64,000 nt of DNA, taken from the NCBI GenBank assembly GCA_026645575.1, contig JAPKMW010000028.1, forward strand, positions 37,245-101,244. Direction: 5' to 3'. A program made the translations under genes and the position numbers. This document shows positions 1 to 8,986 of this stretch, one piece after another (positions within the stretch are counted from its first letter, which is position 1; every line of letters begins with the position of its first letter). Under the pieces are notes generated by a model, which saw only the letters and a program-made list of their open reading frames with translations, was not told the origin of the DNA and did no database searches. The stretch is from Caldilineaceae bacterium (GTDB lineage Bacteria > Chloroflexota > Anaerolineae > Caldilineales > Caldilineaceae).

Positions 1-1
1 G

Positions 2-619
2 GTGTTACAGCGCGGCTCCGAAGCCGGCCGCCGCTGGCCCTTGGAACGCACGCGCACCCTGACTATTGGGCGGAGTGATGAATGTGACATTGCCCTCCCC
101 GACCGGCAGGTCAGCCGCTATCATGCACGCATCACCTGGCGCGGTGACGGTTACCAACTCGAAGACCTGGGCAGCAAAAATGGCACCCATGTCAACGGTC
201 AGGCCGTTGAAGGCGCCATCCCCCTGCAAGATGGCGATGAAATTCAGATTGCCTTGCGCTTTAAACTAGCCTTTGTCGATGCCGGTGCAACGGCGCCATT
301 GACCTTTGACAATGACAAGATCGGTTTGCGGCTGGACAAAGAGACGCGCCAGGTCTGGATCAATGGCATTCTGGCCGATCCACCCCTCAGCCTGCACCAA
401 TATCGCCTACTAGAAGTTTTATGGGATTCGGGCGGCGGTGTGGTGACGCGTGAACAGATTGTCGATGCCGTCTGGCCGGAAGCGAGCGGCGAAGGGGTGA
501 GTGAACAGGCCATCGATGCGCTGGTGCGGCGGCTGCGTGAACGCATCGGCGAAACGGACGAAGAGTTCCGCTACATTGTGACGGTACGCGGTCATGGTTT
601 CCGGTTGGAGAATCGTTGA
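2..619 (+). CDS. FHA-domain / winged-helix regulator (5' end at window edge)
   Basis: The N-terminal ~90 residues form a forkhead-associated phosphothreonine-binding domain ([27 protein letters not shown]). The C-terminal ~85 residues form an OmpR/PhoB-type winged-helix DNA-binding domain that ends with the usual GHGFRLE beta-hairpin. There is no receiver domain, so control is probably by phosphothreonine binding after Ser/Thr kinase action; this is inference. A GTG sits at the very edge of the window, so the true start may lie upstream. The stop codon overlaps the TTG start of hemW. Targets are unknown. Confidence 0.85.
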   Translation: MLQRGSEAGRRWPLERTRTLTIGRSDECDIALPDRQVSRYHARITWRGDGYQLEDLGSKNGTHVNGQAVEGAIPLQDGDEIQIALRFKLAFVDAGATAPLTFDNDKIGLRLDKETRQVWINGILADPPLSLHQYRLLEVLWDSGGGVVTREQIVDAVWPEASGEGVSEQAIDALVRRLRERIGETDEEFRYIVTVRGHGFRLENR

Positions 620-1938
620 ACGGCCAAGCTGTTGCCCAACCAACCGTACCAAATGGCGCCGCCCGCATCTCCACTTCGCCACCGATGCCGGCGTCGTCAC
701 CTGCTACTTCCGGTCGCTTGGGCTTGTACATTCATATTCCCTTCTGCGCCCAGAAGTGTCCCTACTGTGATTTCAACACCTATGCCGGTTTAGAAAAGCA
801 GATTGGGGCGACGGTTGACGCCCTGTGCGGGGAAATGGCACGCTGGCGCGAAACCGTCACCGGACGGCCAATCGACACGATTTTTTTTGGCGGCGGCACG
901 CCCACCTTGTTGACGGCTGAACAGTTGACCCAATTGTTCACCGCCATTCAAAGTAACTTTGTGCTGACGCCAGGGTGTGAGATCACCAGTGAAGCCAATC
1001 CCGGCACCGTCGATCGGGCTAAATTTGAAATCTTGCGCGCCCTGGGGGTCAACCGCCTGAGCATTGGCGTCCAGAGTTTTCAACCGGCAGAGTTGACCTT
1101 TTTGGGCCGCATCCATGATGTCAAGGATGTGTTTCAAGCCTTTGAAGCTGCCCGCGCCGCCGGCTTCACCAACATCAATCTGGACTTTATCTTTGGCCTG
1201 CCCGGCCAATCCCTGGAAAGCTGGAGCAAAACGCTAGCGGCAGCGCTTCGGTTGGGGCCGGAGCATCTGAGCTTGTATAGCCTGATTGTCGAGCCGAATA
1301 CGCCGTTGCACCACTGGGTTGCCACCGGCAAAGTCGCCGAGCCGGATGAGGATCTGGCGGCGACCCATTATGAGTACGCAATGGCGCACCTAGCAACAGC
1401 CGGCTATCTACAGTATGAGATTTCCAACTGGGCCAAAGCGACGCCCGCCGATGCGCCCCTACAAGCGCCTACATTGACCGCCGCGGCTGAACAGACGCCG
1501 GTGCTGGCTGCGCAACACAACTTGATCTACTGGCGCAATCAAGAATATCTGGGGATCGGCCCCGGCGCTCATAGTCATCTCTGGTTTGGCGAAGCAGAGA
1601 ACCATGTAATCCGTCGGCGCTGGGGCAATCGCAAACCGGTGCCGGGCTATGTCAAACGAATCGGGGCTGGGGATACAGTGGAAGAATTCTGTGAAGAGAG
1701 CGATGCCCGTGGCGCAATGGGTGAAACCATGATGTTAGGGTTACGCCTACTACGCGAAGGCGTTCCCTTTCAACGCTTCACCGCCATGCACCAAGTTGAT
1801 TTGCGTGATGTTTTCGCCAAGCCGATTACCCAGTTGCAAGGCTGGGGGCTGATCGAACTCGACCCTGTACGCATTCGGCTGTCGCCACAAGGCGTTTTGT
1901 TGGGCAATCAGGTTTTTACTTACTTCTTGCCTGATTAG
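616..1938 (+). CDS. hemW: HemW-like radical SAM heme chaperone
   Basis: This is a radical SAM protein of the HemW (coproporphyrinogen oxidase-like) group, which carries heme to respiratory enzymes in bacteria. The cluster motif [10 protein letters not shown] lies just after a Pro/Ser-rich leader, followed by the [10 protein letters not shown] and SEANPGT motifs of the family and a HemN C-terminal region. The TTG start overlaps the previous stop (TTGA) and has a GGAG box a few bases upstream, suggesting translational coupling. An ATG at 685 is an alternative that gives the more usual length. Distinguishing HemW from a true oxidase rests on the family motif and is not proved. Confidence 0.88.
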   Translation: MNGQAVAQPTVPNGAARISTSPPMPASSPATSGRLGLYIHIPFCAQKCPYCDFNTYAGLEKQIGATVDALCGEMARWRETVTGRPIDTIFFGGGTPTLLTAEQLTQLFTAIQSNFVLTPGCEITSEANPGTVDRAKFEILRALGVNRLSIGVQSFQPAELTFLGRIHDVKDVFQAFEAARAAGFTNINLDFIFGLPGQSLESWSKTLAAALRLGPEHLSLYSLIVEPNTPLHHWVATGKVAEPDEDLAATHYEYAMAHLATAGYLQYEISNWAKATPADAPLQAPTLTAAAEQTPVLAAQHNLIYWRNQEYLGIGPGAHSHLWFGEAENHVIRRRWGNRKPVPGYVKRIGAGDTVEEFCEESDARGAMGETMMLGLRLLREGVPFQRFTAMHQVDLRDVFAKPITQLQGWGLIELDPVRIRLSPQGVLLGNQVFTYFLPD

Positions 1939-1954
1939 CAACATGATCAAGCTT

Positions 1955-2011
1955 GCTCGCAGCCGGTCCATGACCGGCGTCGGGGTCGCCGGTCATGGAC
2001 CGGCTGCGAGC
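1955..2011. repeat. Perfect 24-nt inverted repeat with GGTCCATGACC core
   Basis: Arms 1955-1978 and 1988-2011 are perfectly complementary around a 9-nt loop. Each arm itself contains the near-palindrome CCGGTCCATGACCGG, so the element is a palindrome built from palindromes. It lies between hemW and coaD and has no T-tract. It shares its core with the repeats at 2608-2668 and 5506-5558. Confidence 0.9.
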
Positions 2012-2056
2012 GGGCCGGAGCCTAGTCGTTACCCCGATTCAAGAAAGTTTTGGTTT

Positions 2057-2593
2057 ATGACGCGGGCACTCTACCCTGGAACGTTCGATCCGATTCACAA
2101 CGGCCACATTGACATTGCCAGTCGGGCCAGCCTGATTTTTGATGAATTGGTCTTAGCCGTTTATGATGCACCCCCGAAGAAATTGCTCTTTAGCACCGAA
2201 GAACGCCTGGCCCTGGCCGAAGAAGCGCTTGCCCATCTCAAGAACATTCGGGTCACAACTTATACGGGGTTGACAGTATCCTGTGCGCGCCAGCATGGCG
2301 CCGGCGTAGTGATTCGTGGCTTACGCAACGTCGCCGACTTTGAATATGAGCATCAGATCGGGCTGGCTAATCGGCAGCTAGCGAGTGATATCGAGTTGTG
2401 CTGCCTTTTTTGCAGCAGCAACTATGCTTATCTCAGCGCCACGATCCTGAAAGAAGTCGCCGGCTTGGGTGGCGATAGTTCACCCTGGGCGCCCCCCCAT
2501 GTCCAGGAAGCGCTCCAGCGCAAGTTCGGCCAACGCCCACCGCTGCCGCCCAGTGCTGCGGGGCGGGGGACGAAGATGTCGCATCATGATTAA
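2057..2593 (+). CDS. coaD: Phosphopantetheine adenylyltransferase
   Basis: This enzyme transfers AMP to 4'-phosphopantetheine, the penultimate step of coenzyme A synthesis. It has the nucleotidyltransferase signature [12 protein letters not shown] at the N-terminus, [14 protein letters not shown] in the middle and the [16 protein letters not shown] segment, which corresponds to the ISSS-T/S-x-K-E region of the family. At 178 residues it is slightly longer than usual (about 160) because of a Pro-rich C-terminal tail. The ATG at 2057 was chosen because the upstream open frame translates the intergenic inverted repeat and lacks family similarity. Confidence 0.93.
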   Translation: MTRALYPGTFDPIHNGHIDIASRASLIFDELVLAVYDAPPKKLLFSTEERLALAEEALAHLKNIRVTTYTGLTVSCARQHGAGVVIRGLRNVADFEYEHQIGLANRQLASDIELCCLFCSSNYAYLSATILKEVAGLGGDSSPWAPPHVQEALQRKFGQRPPLPPSAAGRGTKMSHHD

Positions 2594-2607
2594 TTCATTA
2601 TAAACTT

Positions 2608-2668
2608 GTAACTACTCAGGTTGCTCCTCGCCGGTCCGTGACCGGCGAGGAGCAACCTGAGTAGTTAC
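2608..2668. repeat. Perfect 29-nt inverted repeat with GGTCCGTGACC core
   Basis: Arms 2608-2636 and 2640-2668 are perfect complements with a 3-nt loop (CGT). The centre reads CCGGTCCGTGACCGG, the same core as in the repeat before coaD. It lies between coaD and the coiled-coil gene. It could work as a terminator for coaD, although there is no strong T-run. Confidence 0.9.
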
Positions 2669-2704
2669 ATAAACTCTTATTCACGAAAAGCCGGGAGACC
2701 ATCC

Positions 2705-3181
2705 ATGGCGATCCTACAGTTGATCGATCAACTTGCCGATGCCCTAAACCGGGGGCGGCCCATTCCGTTGTCGTCGTTACGGGTGATCGACGCCAATGAA
2801 TTTGCCCAACTCATTGAACGGATGCGGATTAGCGTCCCCAGTTCGATCATGGAAAGCGAACGCACGCTCGCACAGCGCGACCACATTCTGGCCGAAGCGC
2901 AAGCCGAAGCCGAACGCCTGATCCAACAAGCCAAACAGCGCGCCATGGAGATTATCAGCCAAGACGCGCTCATGCAGACCGCCCGCAAAGAGGCCGACCG
3001 CATTCTAGATGAAAGTCGTAGCGCCGCGCAACGGCGGGCCGCCGAAGCGGATCGTTATGCAGTCCAGGTCTTGGAAGATTTGGCGCAAAAACTGCAAGTA
3101 ACGATGAAACAGGTGGATAATGGCATTCAATTGATGAAAAACAATCGCCTCTCCGCCGGCCTCGTTGATGAGGATGAGTAA
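2705..3181 (+). CDS. Coiled-coil protein, ATP synthase b-subunit-like
   Basis: A 158-residue soluble protein dominated by a charged, Ala/Glu/Arg-rich coiled coil (about residues 55-135, repeated AEAERLIQQA-type heptads). It resembles the small proteins, loosely related to ATP synthase b or DivIVA coiled coils, that sit between coaD and DUF177 in Chloroflexota. The start follows a GGGAG box. No catalytic motif is visible. A role in division or as a scaffold is only a guess from coiled-coil content. Confidence 0.75.
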   Translation: MAILQLIDQLADALNRGRPIPLSSLRVIDANEFAQLIERMRISVPSSIMESERTLAQRDHILAEAQAEAERLIQQAKQRAMEIISQDALMQTARKEADRILDESRSAAQRRAAEADRYAVQVLEDLAQKLQVTMKQVDNGIQLMKNNRLSAGLVDEDE

Positions 3182-3220
3182 GAAGGGGCAACAGTTGAAA
3201 AGCTTTGCTTTGCTGATTGT

Positions 3221-3249
3221 TTGACATGATCTCCAACCCGCGGTATAAT
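3221..3249 (+). promoter_or_regulatory. Consensus sigma-70-type promoter of the DUF177-rpmF unit
   Basis: TTGACA at 3221-3226 and TATAAT at 3244-3249 are both perfect matches, separated by exactly 17 bp. The predicted start near 3256 gives a leader of about 70 nt before the DUF177 gene. This is one of the strongest promoters in the window, as expected for a ribosomal protein unit. Confidence 0.85.
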
Positions 3250-3325
3250 GACCAAATGTCTTGAAGACAGTGAGGTAGCATTTACACTGCCGTGGAGCTA
3301 CATCTGAGCGCAGCGAGAGAAGATC

Positions 3326-3919
3326 ATGCAATATAATGTCGCTCAATTATTAAAGGAGCCGGTCGGCGCAGTACGGCGGTATCAACTAAATGAAGAACTG
3401 AGTGATCTGGATGCAGAGCTACAGTTGCTCGGCCCGCTGATGGGAACGGTGCAGATTATGCGCACAAATAGCGGCGTGTTGGTGACGGGTGATTTAGGCA
3501 CGGCAGCCCAGGTGACTTGTGGTCGCTGCAATGAACCGATTGTCATGCCGCTACGCATCCAGCTTGAAGAGAGCTTTCGGCCGCTAACCGAAGTCGAGAC
3601 AGGCCGCTATCTGCGCCCGGATGAATTTGAGGGTGAGACCGAAGATTTTGAAGATGAAGCGCTGTTGATCGACGAGCATCACATTCTTGACTTGCGGGAA
3701 GTTGTGCGTCAAAATATTTGGCTAGCGATGCCCATGTACCCCGGTTGCAACTGGCAGGGTGCCGGCGAATGTCCTAACTGGTTGGCGCAACAGATTGCCT
3801 TGCAAACAACCGCGCAAGCGGATGAAGAAGACGAAGATGCGTTGCCGGAAGGGGTTGATCCGCGTTGGGCGGCGCTGCTCAAGCTTCGCCTGGACGAAAA
3901 AGAGCAAGATACCAAGTAG
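3326..3919 (+). CDS. DUF177 / YceD family protein
   Basis: This protein belongs to the YceD (DUF177) family, almost always encoded directly upstream of rpmF and linked to 23S rRNA or ribosome maturation. A Cys pair is seen in CGRCNEPI (near residue 70), followed by an acidic segment and a second conserved stretch ending in CNWQGAGECPNW. It is 197 residues long with an acidic tail. rpmF follows after 239 bp, longer than usual. That gap (3920-4158) is AT-rich, holds no gene, and carries a good AAGGAG box before rpmF. Confidence 0.88.
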   Translation: MQYNVAQLLKEPVGAVRRYQLNEELSDLDAELQLLGPLMGTVQIMRTNSGVLVTGDLGTAAQVTCGRCNEPIVMPLRIQLEESFRPLTEVETGRYLRPDEFEGETEDFEDEALLIDEHHILDLREVVRQNIWLAMPMYPGCNWQGAGECPNWLAQQIALQTTAQADEEDEDALPEGVDPRWAALLKLRLDEKEQDTK

Positions 3920-4158
3920 ATTTTAGTTTGCCTATAATGGGTGCAGCATCGATCATAAGCAAACTAACAAATTTTATGATTACAAGTAATTACTAAGCCC
4001 GCTTGTAGCAGTTGCAATTACGAAATAAAATTGAATCAAAATCAGTAGCCGTCGTGTAGAAGAGATGATAATAGACCGACTTTGGACTACATGACTCTAC
4101 GACTGTGGACTACTGAAAATGTGTTGTACGCTTGCAAATGATATAAAGGAGTTGTGAA

Positions 4159-4356
4159 ATGGTACCGCTACCAAAACGTAAATTGAGCAAAGGTCGCCGC
4201 AACCGCCGCCGCGCCCACGACGCCATCGGGATTCCGAAGTTGGTGGAATGCAGCAACTGCCACCAGATGATGTTGCCGCACCGGGTCTGCCCCCACTGTG
4301 GCTACTACAAAGGCAGACAGTTGCTCGACATTGCTGCTACTGACACCAAGGCGTAA
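4159..4356 (+). CDS. rpmF: 50S ribosomal protein L32
   Basis: A 65-residue protein of the large ribosomal subunit. It begins with the basic PLPKRKLSKGRRNRRR tract and contains two CxxC pairs (CSNC and CPHC) forming the zinc-ribbon of the C+ form of L32. The four cysteines imply a zinc-bearing version. An AAGGAG ribosome-binding site lies 8 bases before the ATG. A strong terminator follows at once. Confidence 0.97.
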   Translation: MVPLPKRKLSKGRRNRRRAHDAIGIPKLVECSNCHQMMLPHRVCPHCGYYKGRQLLDIAATDTKA

Positions 4357-4370
4357 CCGAGCTGTCACTG

Positions 4371-4408
4371 AAGGATTTGGGCATCTGTTCCAAATCCTTT
4401 TTTTATTT
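4371..4408 (+). terminator. Intrinsic terminator after rpmF
   Basis: A 10-bp perfect stem (AAGGATTTGG / CCAAATCCTT) with a 9-nt loop is followed by a T-rich tract. It lies 15 bp after the rpmF stop. Confidence 0.92.
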
Positions 4409-4497
4409 TACAGGACTTAAATAGGAAGAAGTTCGACTTCTGTTAAAAATTGAACTTCTTTGGCCTCCCATCAACGCAATTTGAGGAACTTTGCCGC

Positions 4498-5499
4498 ATG
4501 ACTGCATTCCCATTTATTCCCACCATTGGCGCCACTGCTTTCCTTTTTCCCGGTCAGGGAAGCCAGGAAGTTGGCATGTTGCAGGATTTGTGCCAACAGT
4601 ATGAGGTGGCACGGACAACCTTTACCGAGGCCGATGACATTCTGGGCATCAACTTAAGCGAACTCTGCTTTCAAGGCCCCGAAGCAGAACTCACCGACAC
4701 CATCAATGCCCAACCAGCGCTCCTGACCGCTGGCGTGGCAGTTCTTCGCGTCTTGCAACAGGAGCTAGGCGACGGTGGCGGTCAGGGTGGCGGTCAGGGT
4801 GGCGACGGCGGAGCAACGTTTGTCGCCGGTCATAGCATGGGCGAGTATACGGCATTGGTGGCAGCCGGTTGTTTAACCTTTGTGCATGGTTTACGCTTGG
4901 TGCGCGAACGGGGGCGCCTGATGAAAGAGGCTGGCGTCCAACAGCCCGGCATGATGGCCGCTGTCCTGGGGCTGGATGAGGCGAAGGTGGCGACGATCTG
5001 CGCCGAAGCCAGCGCGCAGGGGGGCATTGCCCAGGTTGCCAACGACAACTGCCCCGGACAGGTAGTCATTTCCGGTGACAAAGTGGGCATGGAAGCCGCC
5101 ATGAGCGCCTTAAGCGCCGCCGGCGCCAAACGGGTGATGCCACTGGCGGTGAGCATTGCCGCTCATAGCCCGTTGATGCAACCGGCCGCCGAAGAACTAC
5201 GCGCCGCCATCCAGGCCACGCCGCTTGCTCCGCCGGTCGTGCCGATTATTGGCAACACAACCGCCCAACCGTTGACCACCGTGGCGGCGATTCAGGACGA
5301 GTTGACCGCCCAGTTGACTGGCAGCGTCCGCTGGACGGCTTCCATGCAAGTGGCGCTGGCGGCAGGCGCCAAGAGCTTTGTCGAACTTGGCCCCGGCGAC
5401 GTATTGGCTGGGTTGATCAAACGGATTGACCGTAGCGCTGAACGTTGGTCGCTCAATATCCCCGCTGGCGTACAGGAGTATGTGCAGAAATTCCGTTAA
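4498..5499 (+). CDS. fabD: Malonyl-CoA:ACP transacylase
   Basis: FabD loads malonyl groups onto acyl carrier protein for fatty-acid synthesis. The N-terminal FPGQGSQ motif, the nucleophile elbow GHSMGEY and the AAHSPLM histidine segment are all present. The length, 333 residues, is slightly above the usual ~310 because of a Gly/Gln/Asp-rich insertion of about 16 residues just before the nucleophile elbow. The ATG at 4498 has a GAGGAA box upstream; a TTG at 4450 would add 16 residues without family similarity. fabG follows after 180 bp. Confidence 0.95.
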   Translation: MTAFPFIPTIGATAFLFPGQGSQEVGMLQDLCQQYEVARTTFTEADDILGINLSELCFQGPEAELTDTINAQPALLTAGVAVLRVLQQELGDGGGQGGGQGGDGGATFVAGHSMGEYTALVAAGCLTFVHGLRLVRERGRLMKEAGVQQPGMMAAVLGLDEAKVATICAEASAQGGIAQVANDNCPGQVVISGDKVGMEAAMSALSAAGAKRVMPLAVSIAAHSPLMQPAAEELRAAIQATPLAPPVVPIIGNTTAQPLTTVAAIQDELTAQLTGSVRWTASMQVALAAGAKSFVELGPGDVLAGLIKRIDRSAERWSLNIPAGVQEYVQKFR

Positions 5500-5505
5500 G
5501 TAATC

Positions 5506-5558
5506 AACAACGTCACGCTCGTTGCGAGTCCGTGACTCGCAACGAGCGTGACGTTGTT
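5506..5558. repeat. Perfect 25-nt inverted repeat with GAGTCCGTGACTC core
   Basis: Arms 5506-5530 and 5534-5558 are perfect complements with loop CGT. The centre GAGTCCGTGACTC belongs to the same family as the repeats flanking coaD. It starts 6 bp after the fabD stop and may end transcription. A TATAAT (5622-5627) downstream of it, with only a weak -35, could start transcription of fabG. Confidence 0.9.
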
Positions 5559-5680
5559 TCTGGCCGACGGCTAACTGTCACTGCGCTTAAAACTATATTC
5601 GCCATTTACCAACTTTAGCGTTATAATATAGACTCAAAACGATAGACGATAGCTTTATGTAGCTTTACATGGGTGGGATC

Positions 5681-6424
5681 ATGAATTTCTCGGGGAAAAG
5701 TGCCTTAGTCACCGGCAGCAGCAGTGGCATTGGCGCGGCGATTGCGCAAGAATTGGCCGCCGGCGGCGCCAAAGTCGCCCTTCATTACCGCGGCAACGCC
5801 CAAGGCGCTGAAACTATGGCCGCCGCCATCCGCGAAAAAGGGGGCGAATGTGCGATCTACCAGGCCGATGTGAGCCATGCGGAACAGGCCGCCAACTTGG
5901 TCAAACAGGTGCAGAGCGACCTGGGTAGCCTGGATATTTTGGTTAACAACGCCGGCACCACGCGCGACACCTTGCTCATGAGTATGAAAGAAGAAGAGTG
6001 GGACGCCGTCATCGACACCAACTTGAAGAGTGTCTATACCGTTACACGAGCGGCGTTGCGCGGCATGCTCAAAAATCGCTGGGGACGGATTATCAACATT
6101 AGCAGTGTCGTCGGGTTAACAGGACAGGCTGGCCAATCGAACTATGCCGCCAGCAAAGCGGGCATTATCGGCTTTACGAAAAGCTTGGCGCGCGAAGTTG
6201 CCAGCCGTAACATCACCGTCAATGCCGTGGCCCCTGGCTTTATCCCTACTGCATTGACTGATGTTTTGAACGAAGAACAACGCAAGACGATTATCAGCAA
6301 TACGCCCATCGGACGGATGGGTACACCCGAAGAGATTGCTTGGGCGGTCGCCTTTTTGGCTGCCGAACGCTCCGGCTTTATTACTGGTCAGGTGCTGACG
6401 GTGGATGGCGGTCTTGTAATGTAA
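5681..6424 (+). CDS. fabG: 3-oxoacyl-[ACP] reductase
   Basis: A short-chain dehydrogenase that reduces 3-oxoacyl-ACP with NADPH during fatty-acid elongation. It has the cofactor loop TGSSSGIG at the N-terminus, NNAG near residue 88, the catalytic Ser of ISSVVG and the YAASK Tyr/Lys pair, and the terminal GQVLTVDGG typical of FabG. The ATG at 5681 gives 247 residues, the standard length. Its place downstream of fabD supports the FabG call over other SDR functions. Confidence 0.93.
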   Translation: MNFSGKSALVTGSSSGIGAAIAQELAAGGAKVALHYRGNAQGAETMAAAIREKGGECAIYQADVSHAEQAANLVKQVQSDLGSLDILVNNAGTTRDTLLMSMKEEEWDAVIDTNLKSVYTVTRAALRGMLKNRWGRIINISSVVGLTGQAGQSNYAASKAGIIGFTKSLAREVASRNITVNAVAPGFIPTALTDVLNEEQRKTIISNTPIGRMGTPEEIAWAVAFLAAERSGFITGQVLTVDGGLVM

Positions 6425-6480
6425 ATGTCGTGAAGACTTTAGTCTTTCGTGAGCGACGGCCACTGGATCGGGAAATAGAA

Positions 6481-6960
6481 ATGGCAGCGGAGAAGGATCG
6501 CAGCGAGCAAGGGCGCTCAACCGACTATCAACAGGTGATCAAAGAGCGTAAAGAGGCGCGCGTCGCCGCACTGCAAGCCTTGTATGAAATTGATTGTGTA
6601 CACCATCAACCGGGGACAGTGGTGGATGCGCGGCTGGTCGAGAGCCAGCTTGGTACAACTGGCGGCGCTTTTCTCCGCTGGTTGGTCAGTGGCGTGATTC
6701 GTCACCAAGCGGAACTGGATCAGTGGATTCATCAATTTGCGCCCGAATGGCCGGTGGATCAGCTAGCGATTATCGACCGTAATATTCTCCGTATGGCGCT
6801 CTACGAAATTGGCGCCAAAGCCGGCGATGCCCCCCCCAAGGTTGTTATCAATGAAGCCGTCGAGTTAGCAAAAACTTTTGGCAGCGACAGCAGCCCGCGC
6901 TTTATTAATGGCGTTCTTGGCGCCGCGCTGCCGACAACACGAGGAAGATTGTCGGATTGA
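6481..6960 (+). CDS. nusB: Transcription antitermination factor NusB
   Basis: NusB binds boxA RNA together with S10 and supports antitermination on rRNA operons. The protein shows the all-helical NusB pattern: an [14 protein letters not shown]-terminal helix, [17 protein letters not shown], and the closing [27 protein letters not shown] segment. The ATG at 6481 gives 159 residues, normal for the family; the open frame reaches back into fabG but that part has no similarity. A partial copy of the AAGACTTTAGTCTT repeat family lies in the fabG-nusB gap. Confidence 0.94.
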   Translation: MAAEKDRSEQGRSTDYQQVIKERKEARVAALQALYEIDCVHHQPGTVVDARLVESQLGTTGGAFLRWLVSGVIRHQAELDQWIHQFAPEWPVDQLAIIDRNILRMALYEIGAKAGDAPPKVVINEAVELAKTFGSDSSPRFINGVLGAALPTTRGRLSD

Positions 6961-7018
6961 TTCGTGCTACGTGATTCGTGCCGCACCTTGTCACGTTATC
7001 ACGTAGCATGAATCAATC
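6955..7018. repeat. Inverted repeat overlapping the nusB stop
   Basis: Arms 6955-6974 and 6999-7018 are 20 nt with one mismatch. The left arm includes the nusB stop codon, so the hairpin would form at the very end of the mRNA. The arms contain the repeated word CGTG-CTACGTGATTCGTG, similar to the repeat near 55.5 kb. Confidence 0.8.
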
Positions 7019-7047
7019 CGGCTGCTATAGAAATATCAGGGTAACTT

Positions 7048-7791
7048 ATGGAAGGTTTCTTTGGCATTGGAATCCAGGAACTGATCTTGATCGCCATTAT
7101 AGCGTTAATTGTGTTGGGACCGGAACGGTTGCCCGCCACCTTTCGCGAGATTGCCAAATTTATTCGCTATGTGCGCAATCTAACGAATGAGTTCACTGCG
7201 CAGTTTGGCGATGATTTCAAAGCGTTGGAGGATTTGGATCCACGCCGGATGCTTCAGCGTGAAATTGAGTCGATCGACGCCGAAGAAAACAAGGACAAGC
7301 CGGCGACGAAACCCGCAACAACCACCGCCAAGCCCAAACCAGCCGCCGCGACAACGGCCAAGACGACAGCCACACCCCCCAAACCGGCAACTTCGACAAC
7401 GACCGCTAAAAGTACCACAAGCAGTACGACGACTTCACCCACAACGGCCAAGTCAGCAACAACACAATCGACGGTCACATCGGCGCCGGCTACCGAAACA
7501 AAGGACGCCACTGGCGCAACGGCTGCGCCTGCCAGCAGCGAAGCAACTTCAACCGAACCCCCAGCGGTAACGGCGCCAGCGACCGAAAGCGAAAATCAGA
7601 TTGCGCCACCAACGCTGACGACGCCGGCGACGGAACAGAGTAGTTCGTTGGTTGGTGCCGTCACCTACAGTGGGTCAACCAATGGGGTGGTGACCAAGGC
7701 GATCGAGGCTACTGCTGCCGGCACGGAGACAACCAGCGTCGCCGTTGCCACCAACGGCGCCCAGGGGCATTCGGCGCCCCAGTCGGAATAG
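7048..7791 (+). CDS. tatB: TatA/TatB-type twin-arginine translocase subunit
   Basis: This is a membrane component of the twin-arginine protein export system. The N-terminus FFGIGIQELILIAIIALIVLGPERLP is one short membrane helix followed by the family's amphipathic helix. The tail, about residues 95-247, is extremely rich in Thr, Ala and Pro, lacks predicted structure, and is far longer than usual (TatA/B are about 60-170 residues). tatC follows 65 bp downstream, so the pair forms a translocase operon. TatA versus TatB cannot be settled from sequence alone; GPERLP favours TatB. Confidence 0.9.
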   Translation: MEGFFGIGIQELILIAIIALIVLGPERLPATFREIAKFIRYVRNLTNEFTAQFGDDFKALEDLDPRRMLQREIESIDAEENKDKPATKPATTTAKPKPAAATTAKTTATPPKPATSTTTAKSTTSSTTTSPTTAKSATTQSTVTSAPATETKDATGATAAPASSEATSTEPPAVTAPATESENQIAPPTLTTPATEQSSSLVGAVTYSGSTNGVVTKAIEATAAGTETTSVAVATNGAQGHSAPQSE

Positions 7792-7856
7792 TCGGAAACA
7801 ATCGTCGGTAATGCCGGTTTGTTCTTCACCTGTCTAGTAGAGAAGGGAGTGATGCC

Positions 7857-8636
7857 GTGAGCCAGAAAGCAGCAGCCTTCGATCCCAATGAGGGGCAGAT
7901 GTCGTTGATGGAGCATCTGATCGAACTCCGGATGCGTTTGATGTGGATCTGTGGCGCCCTGGTGCTTGGCACCATTGTGGCGCTCTTCTTTTATAGCCCT
8001 TTGGTAGCCTTTGTCACCAGTACGGCACGTGAGATGGGTGTGCGCTTACAGATTCTCAATCCGTTGGATTCGATTGGGATTATCTTTCGCGTAAGTTTCA
8101 CCGTGGGTACGGCAATGGCTTTACCCGTCATTATCTATCACATTATCGCGTTTATGGCGCCTGGGTTATACCCCCATGAAAAGCGGAACATTTTGCTAAC
8201 CGTACCCGGCATTGTTGTCCTCTTTGTGATTGGCGCCGCCTTTGCTTTTTTTGTGCTGCTACCGGTCGCTGTCGGCTTCTTGAGTACGATCTTAACGGGC
8301 GTTTTTGAACAGGATTGGGCCGCCGACCGCTATCTCAACTTTGTCACTCGGCTGGTCTTCTGGATCGGCGTCTCCTTTGAAATGCCGTTGGTGATTGCCG
8401 TACTGTCGCGCATGGGGCTGGTCAGCGGGCCGGCGTTGTTGCGGGTCTGGCGACAAGCGTTTGTGGTCATTGCCATTGTCGCCGCGGCCATTACGCCAAC
8501 GGTTGATCCAGTCAACATGGCGATTGTGATGGTGCCGTTGATCGCCCTCTTCTTTGGCAGCGTCGGGCTAGCCTATCTGCTCTACAAGCCACGTGAGGTT
8601 CGTGACTTTTCGCAAGAGCCGTTTATGAAGGAATAA
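7857..8636 (+). CDS. tatC: Sec-independent protein translocase TatC
   Basis: TatC recognises twin-arginine signal peptides and nucleates the translocase. It begins with the conserved MEHLIELRMRL segment and has six hydrophobic membrane segments over 259 residues. The C-terminal motif TPTVDPVNMAIVMVPL corresponds to the family's TP-x-DP signature. The start is GTG at 7857 behind a GAAGGGAGTGA box. A Tat-type lipoprotein substrate (the opp binding protein at 45.6 kb) is encoded in the same window. Confidence 0.95.
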   Translation: MSQKAAAFDPNEGQMSLMEHLIELRMRLMWICGALVLGTIVALFFYSPLVAFVTSTAREMGVRLQILNPLDSIGIIFRVSFTVGTAMALPVIIYHIIAFMAPGLYPHEKRNILLTVPGIVVLFVIGAAFAFFVLLPVAVGFLSTILTGVFEQDWAADRYLNFVTRLVFWIGVSFEMPLVIAVLSRMGLVSGPALLRVWRQAFVVIAIVAAAITPTVDPVNMAIVMVPLIALFFGSVGLAYLLYKPREVRDFSQEPFMKE

Positions 8637-8661
8637 GCGGCGAACTTCGGTAGCAGAAATG

Positions 8662-8717
8662 AAGAGATAGAGAGATTGAGTTACTGTGCTTACTCATAAT
8701 CTCTCTATCTCTTTTAT
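8662..8717 (+). terminator. Hairpin terminator after tatC
   Basis: An about 20-bp stem (AAGAGATAGAGAGATT...AATCTCTCTATCTCTT, one bulged position) is followed by TTTATT. It starts 25 bp after the tatC stop. Confidence 0.8.
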
Positions 8718-8741
8718 TACCAACATGACGGAGGGAAACCG

Positions 8742-8942
8742 ATGACGGATCGCTATACCCTCATCGCCCGCAAGCAAGAGGTGCGTCGTCGCCTTGAAGC
8801 CCTGCAACGCCAACTCGACCACGAACACACCAAACCCCACCCCAACCCACGTCGCATTAACCAACTCGAACGCCAGGCAGAACAACTGATGGCCGAGGAG
8901 TCGAATTTGCGCATTGCGATTGATCAGGCGAGTGGTGGGTAG
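8742..8942 (+). CDS. Small coiled-coil protein of unknown function
   Basis: A 66-residue highly charged protein, helical throughout, with a basic N-terminal half and Gln/Glu-rich heptads (RINQLERQAEQLMAEE). A GGAGG box lies just upstream of the ATG. It has no recognised domain. Its stop codon lies inside an inverted repeat shared with the convergent acyl-CoA ligase gene. It could be a small nucleic-acid or membrane-associated protein, but nothing in the sequence decides this. Confidence 0.6.
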   Translation: MTDRYTLIARKQEVRRRLEALQRQLDHEHTKPHPNPRRINQLERQAEQLMAEESNLRIAIDQASGG

Positions 8943-8979
8943 CGAGTGGTGGGTTACGCCACTCGCTACCCACCACTCG
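8929..8979. repeat. Inverted repeat between convergent genes
   Basis: Arms 8929-8949 and 8959-8979 are 21-nt perfect complements built from the repeated word GAGTGGTGGGTAGC. The left arm overlaps the stop of the small coiled-coil gene and the right arm lies 8 bp before the stop of the acyl-CoA ligase gene, so the hairpin can end transcription from both sides. Confidence 0.85.
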
Positions 8980-8986
8980 CTACTTT

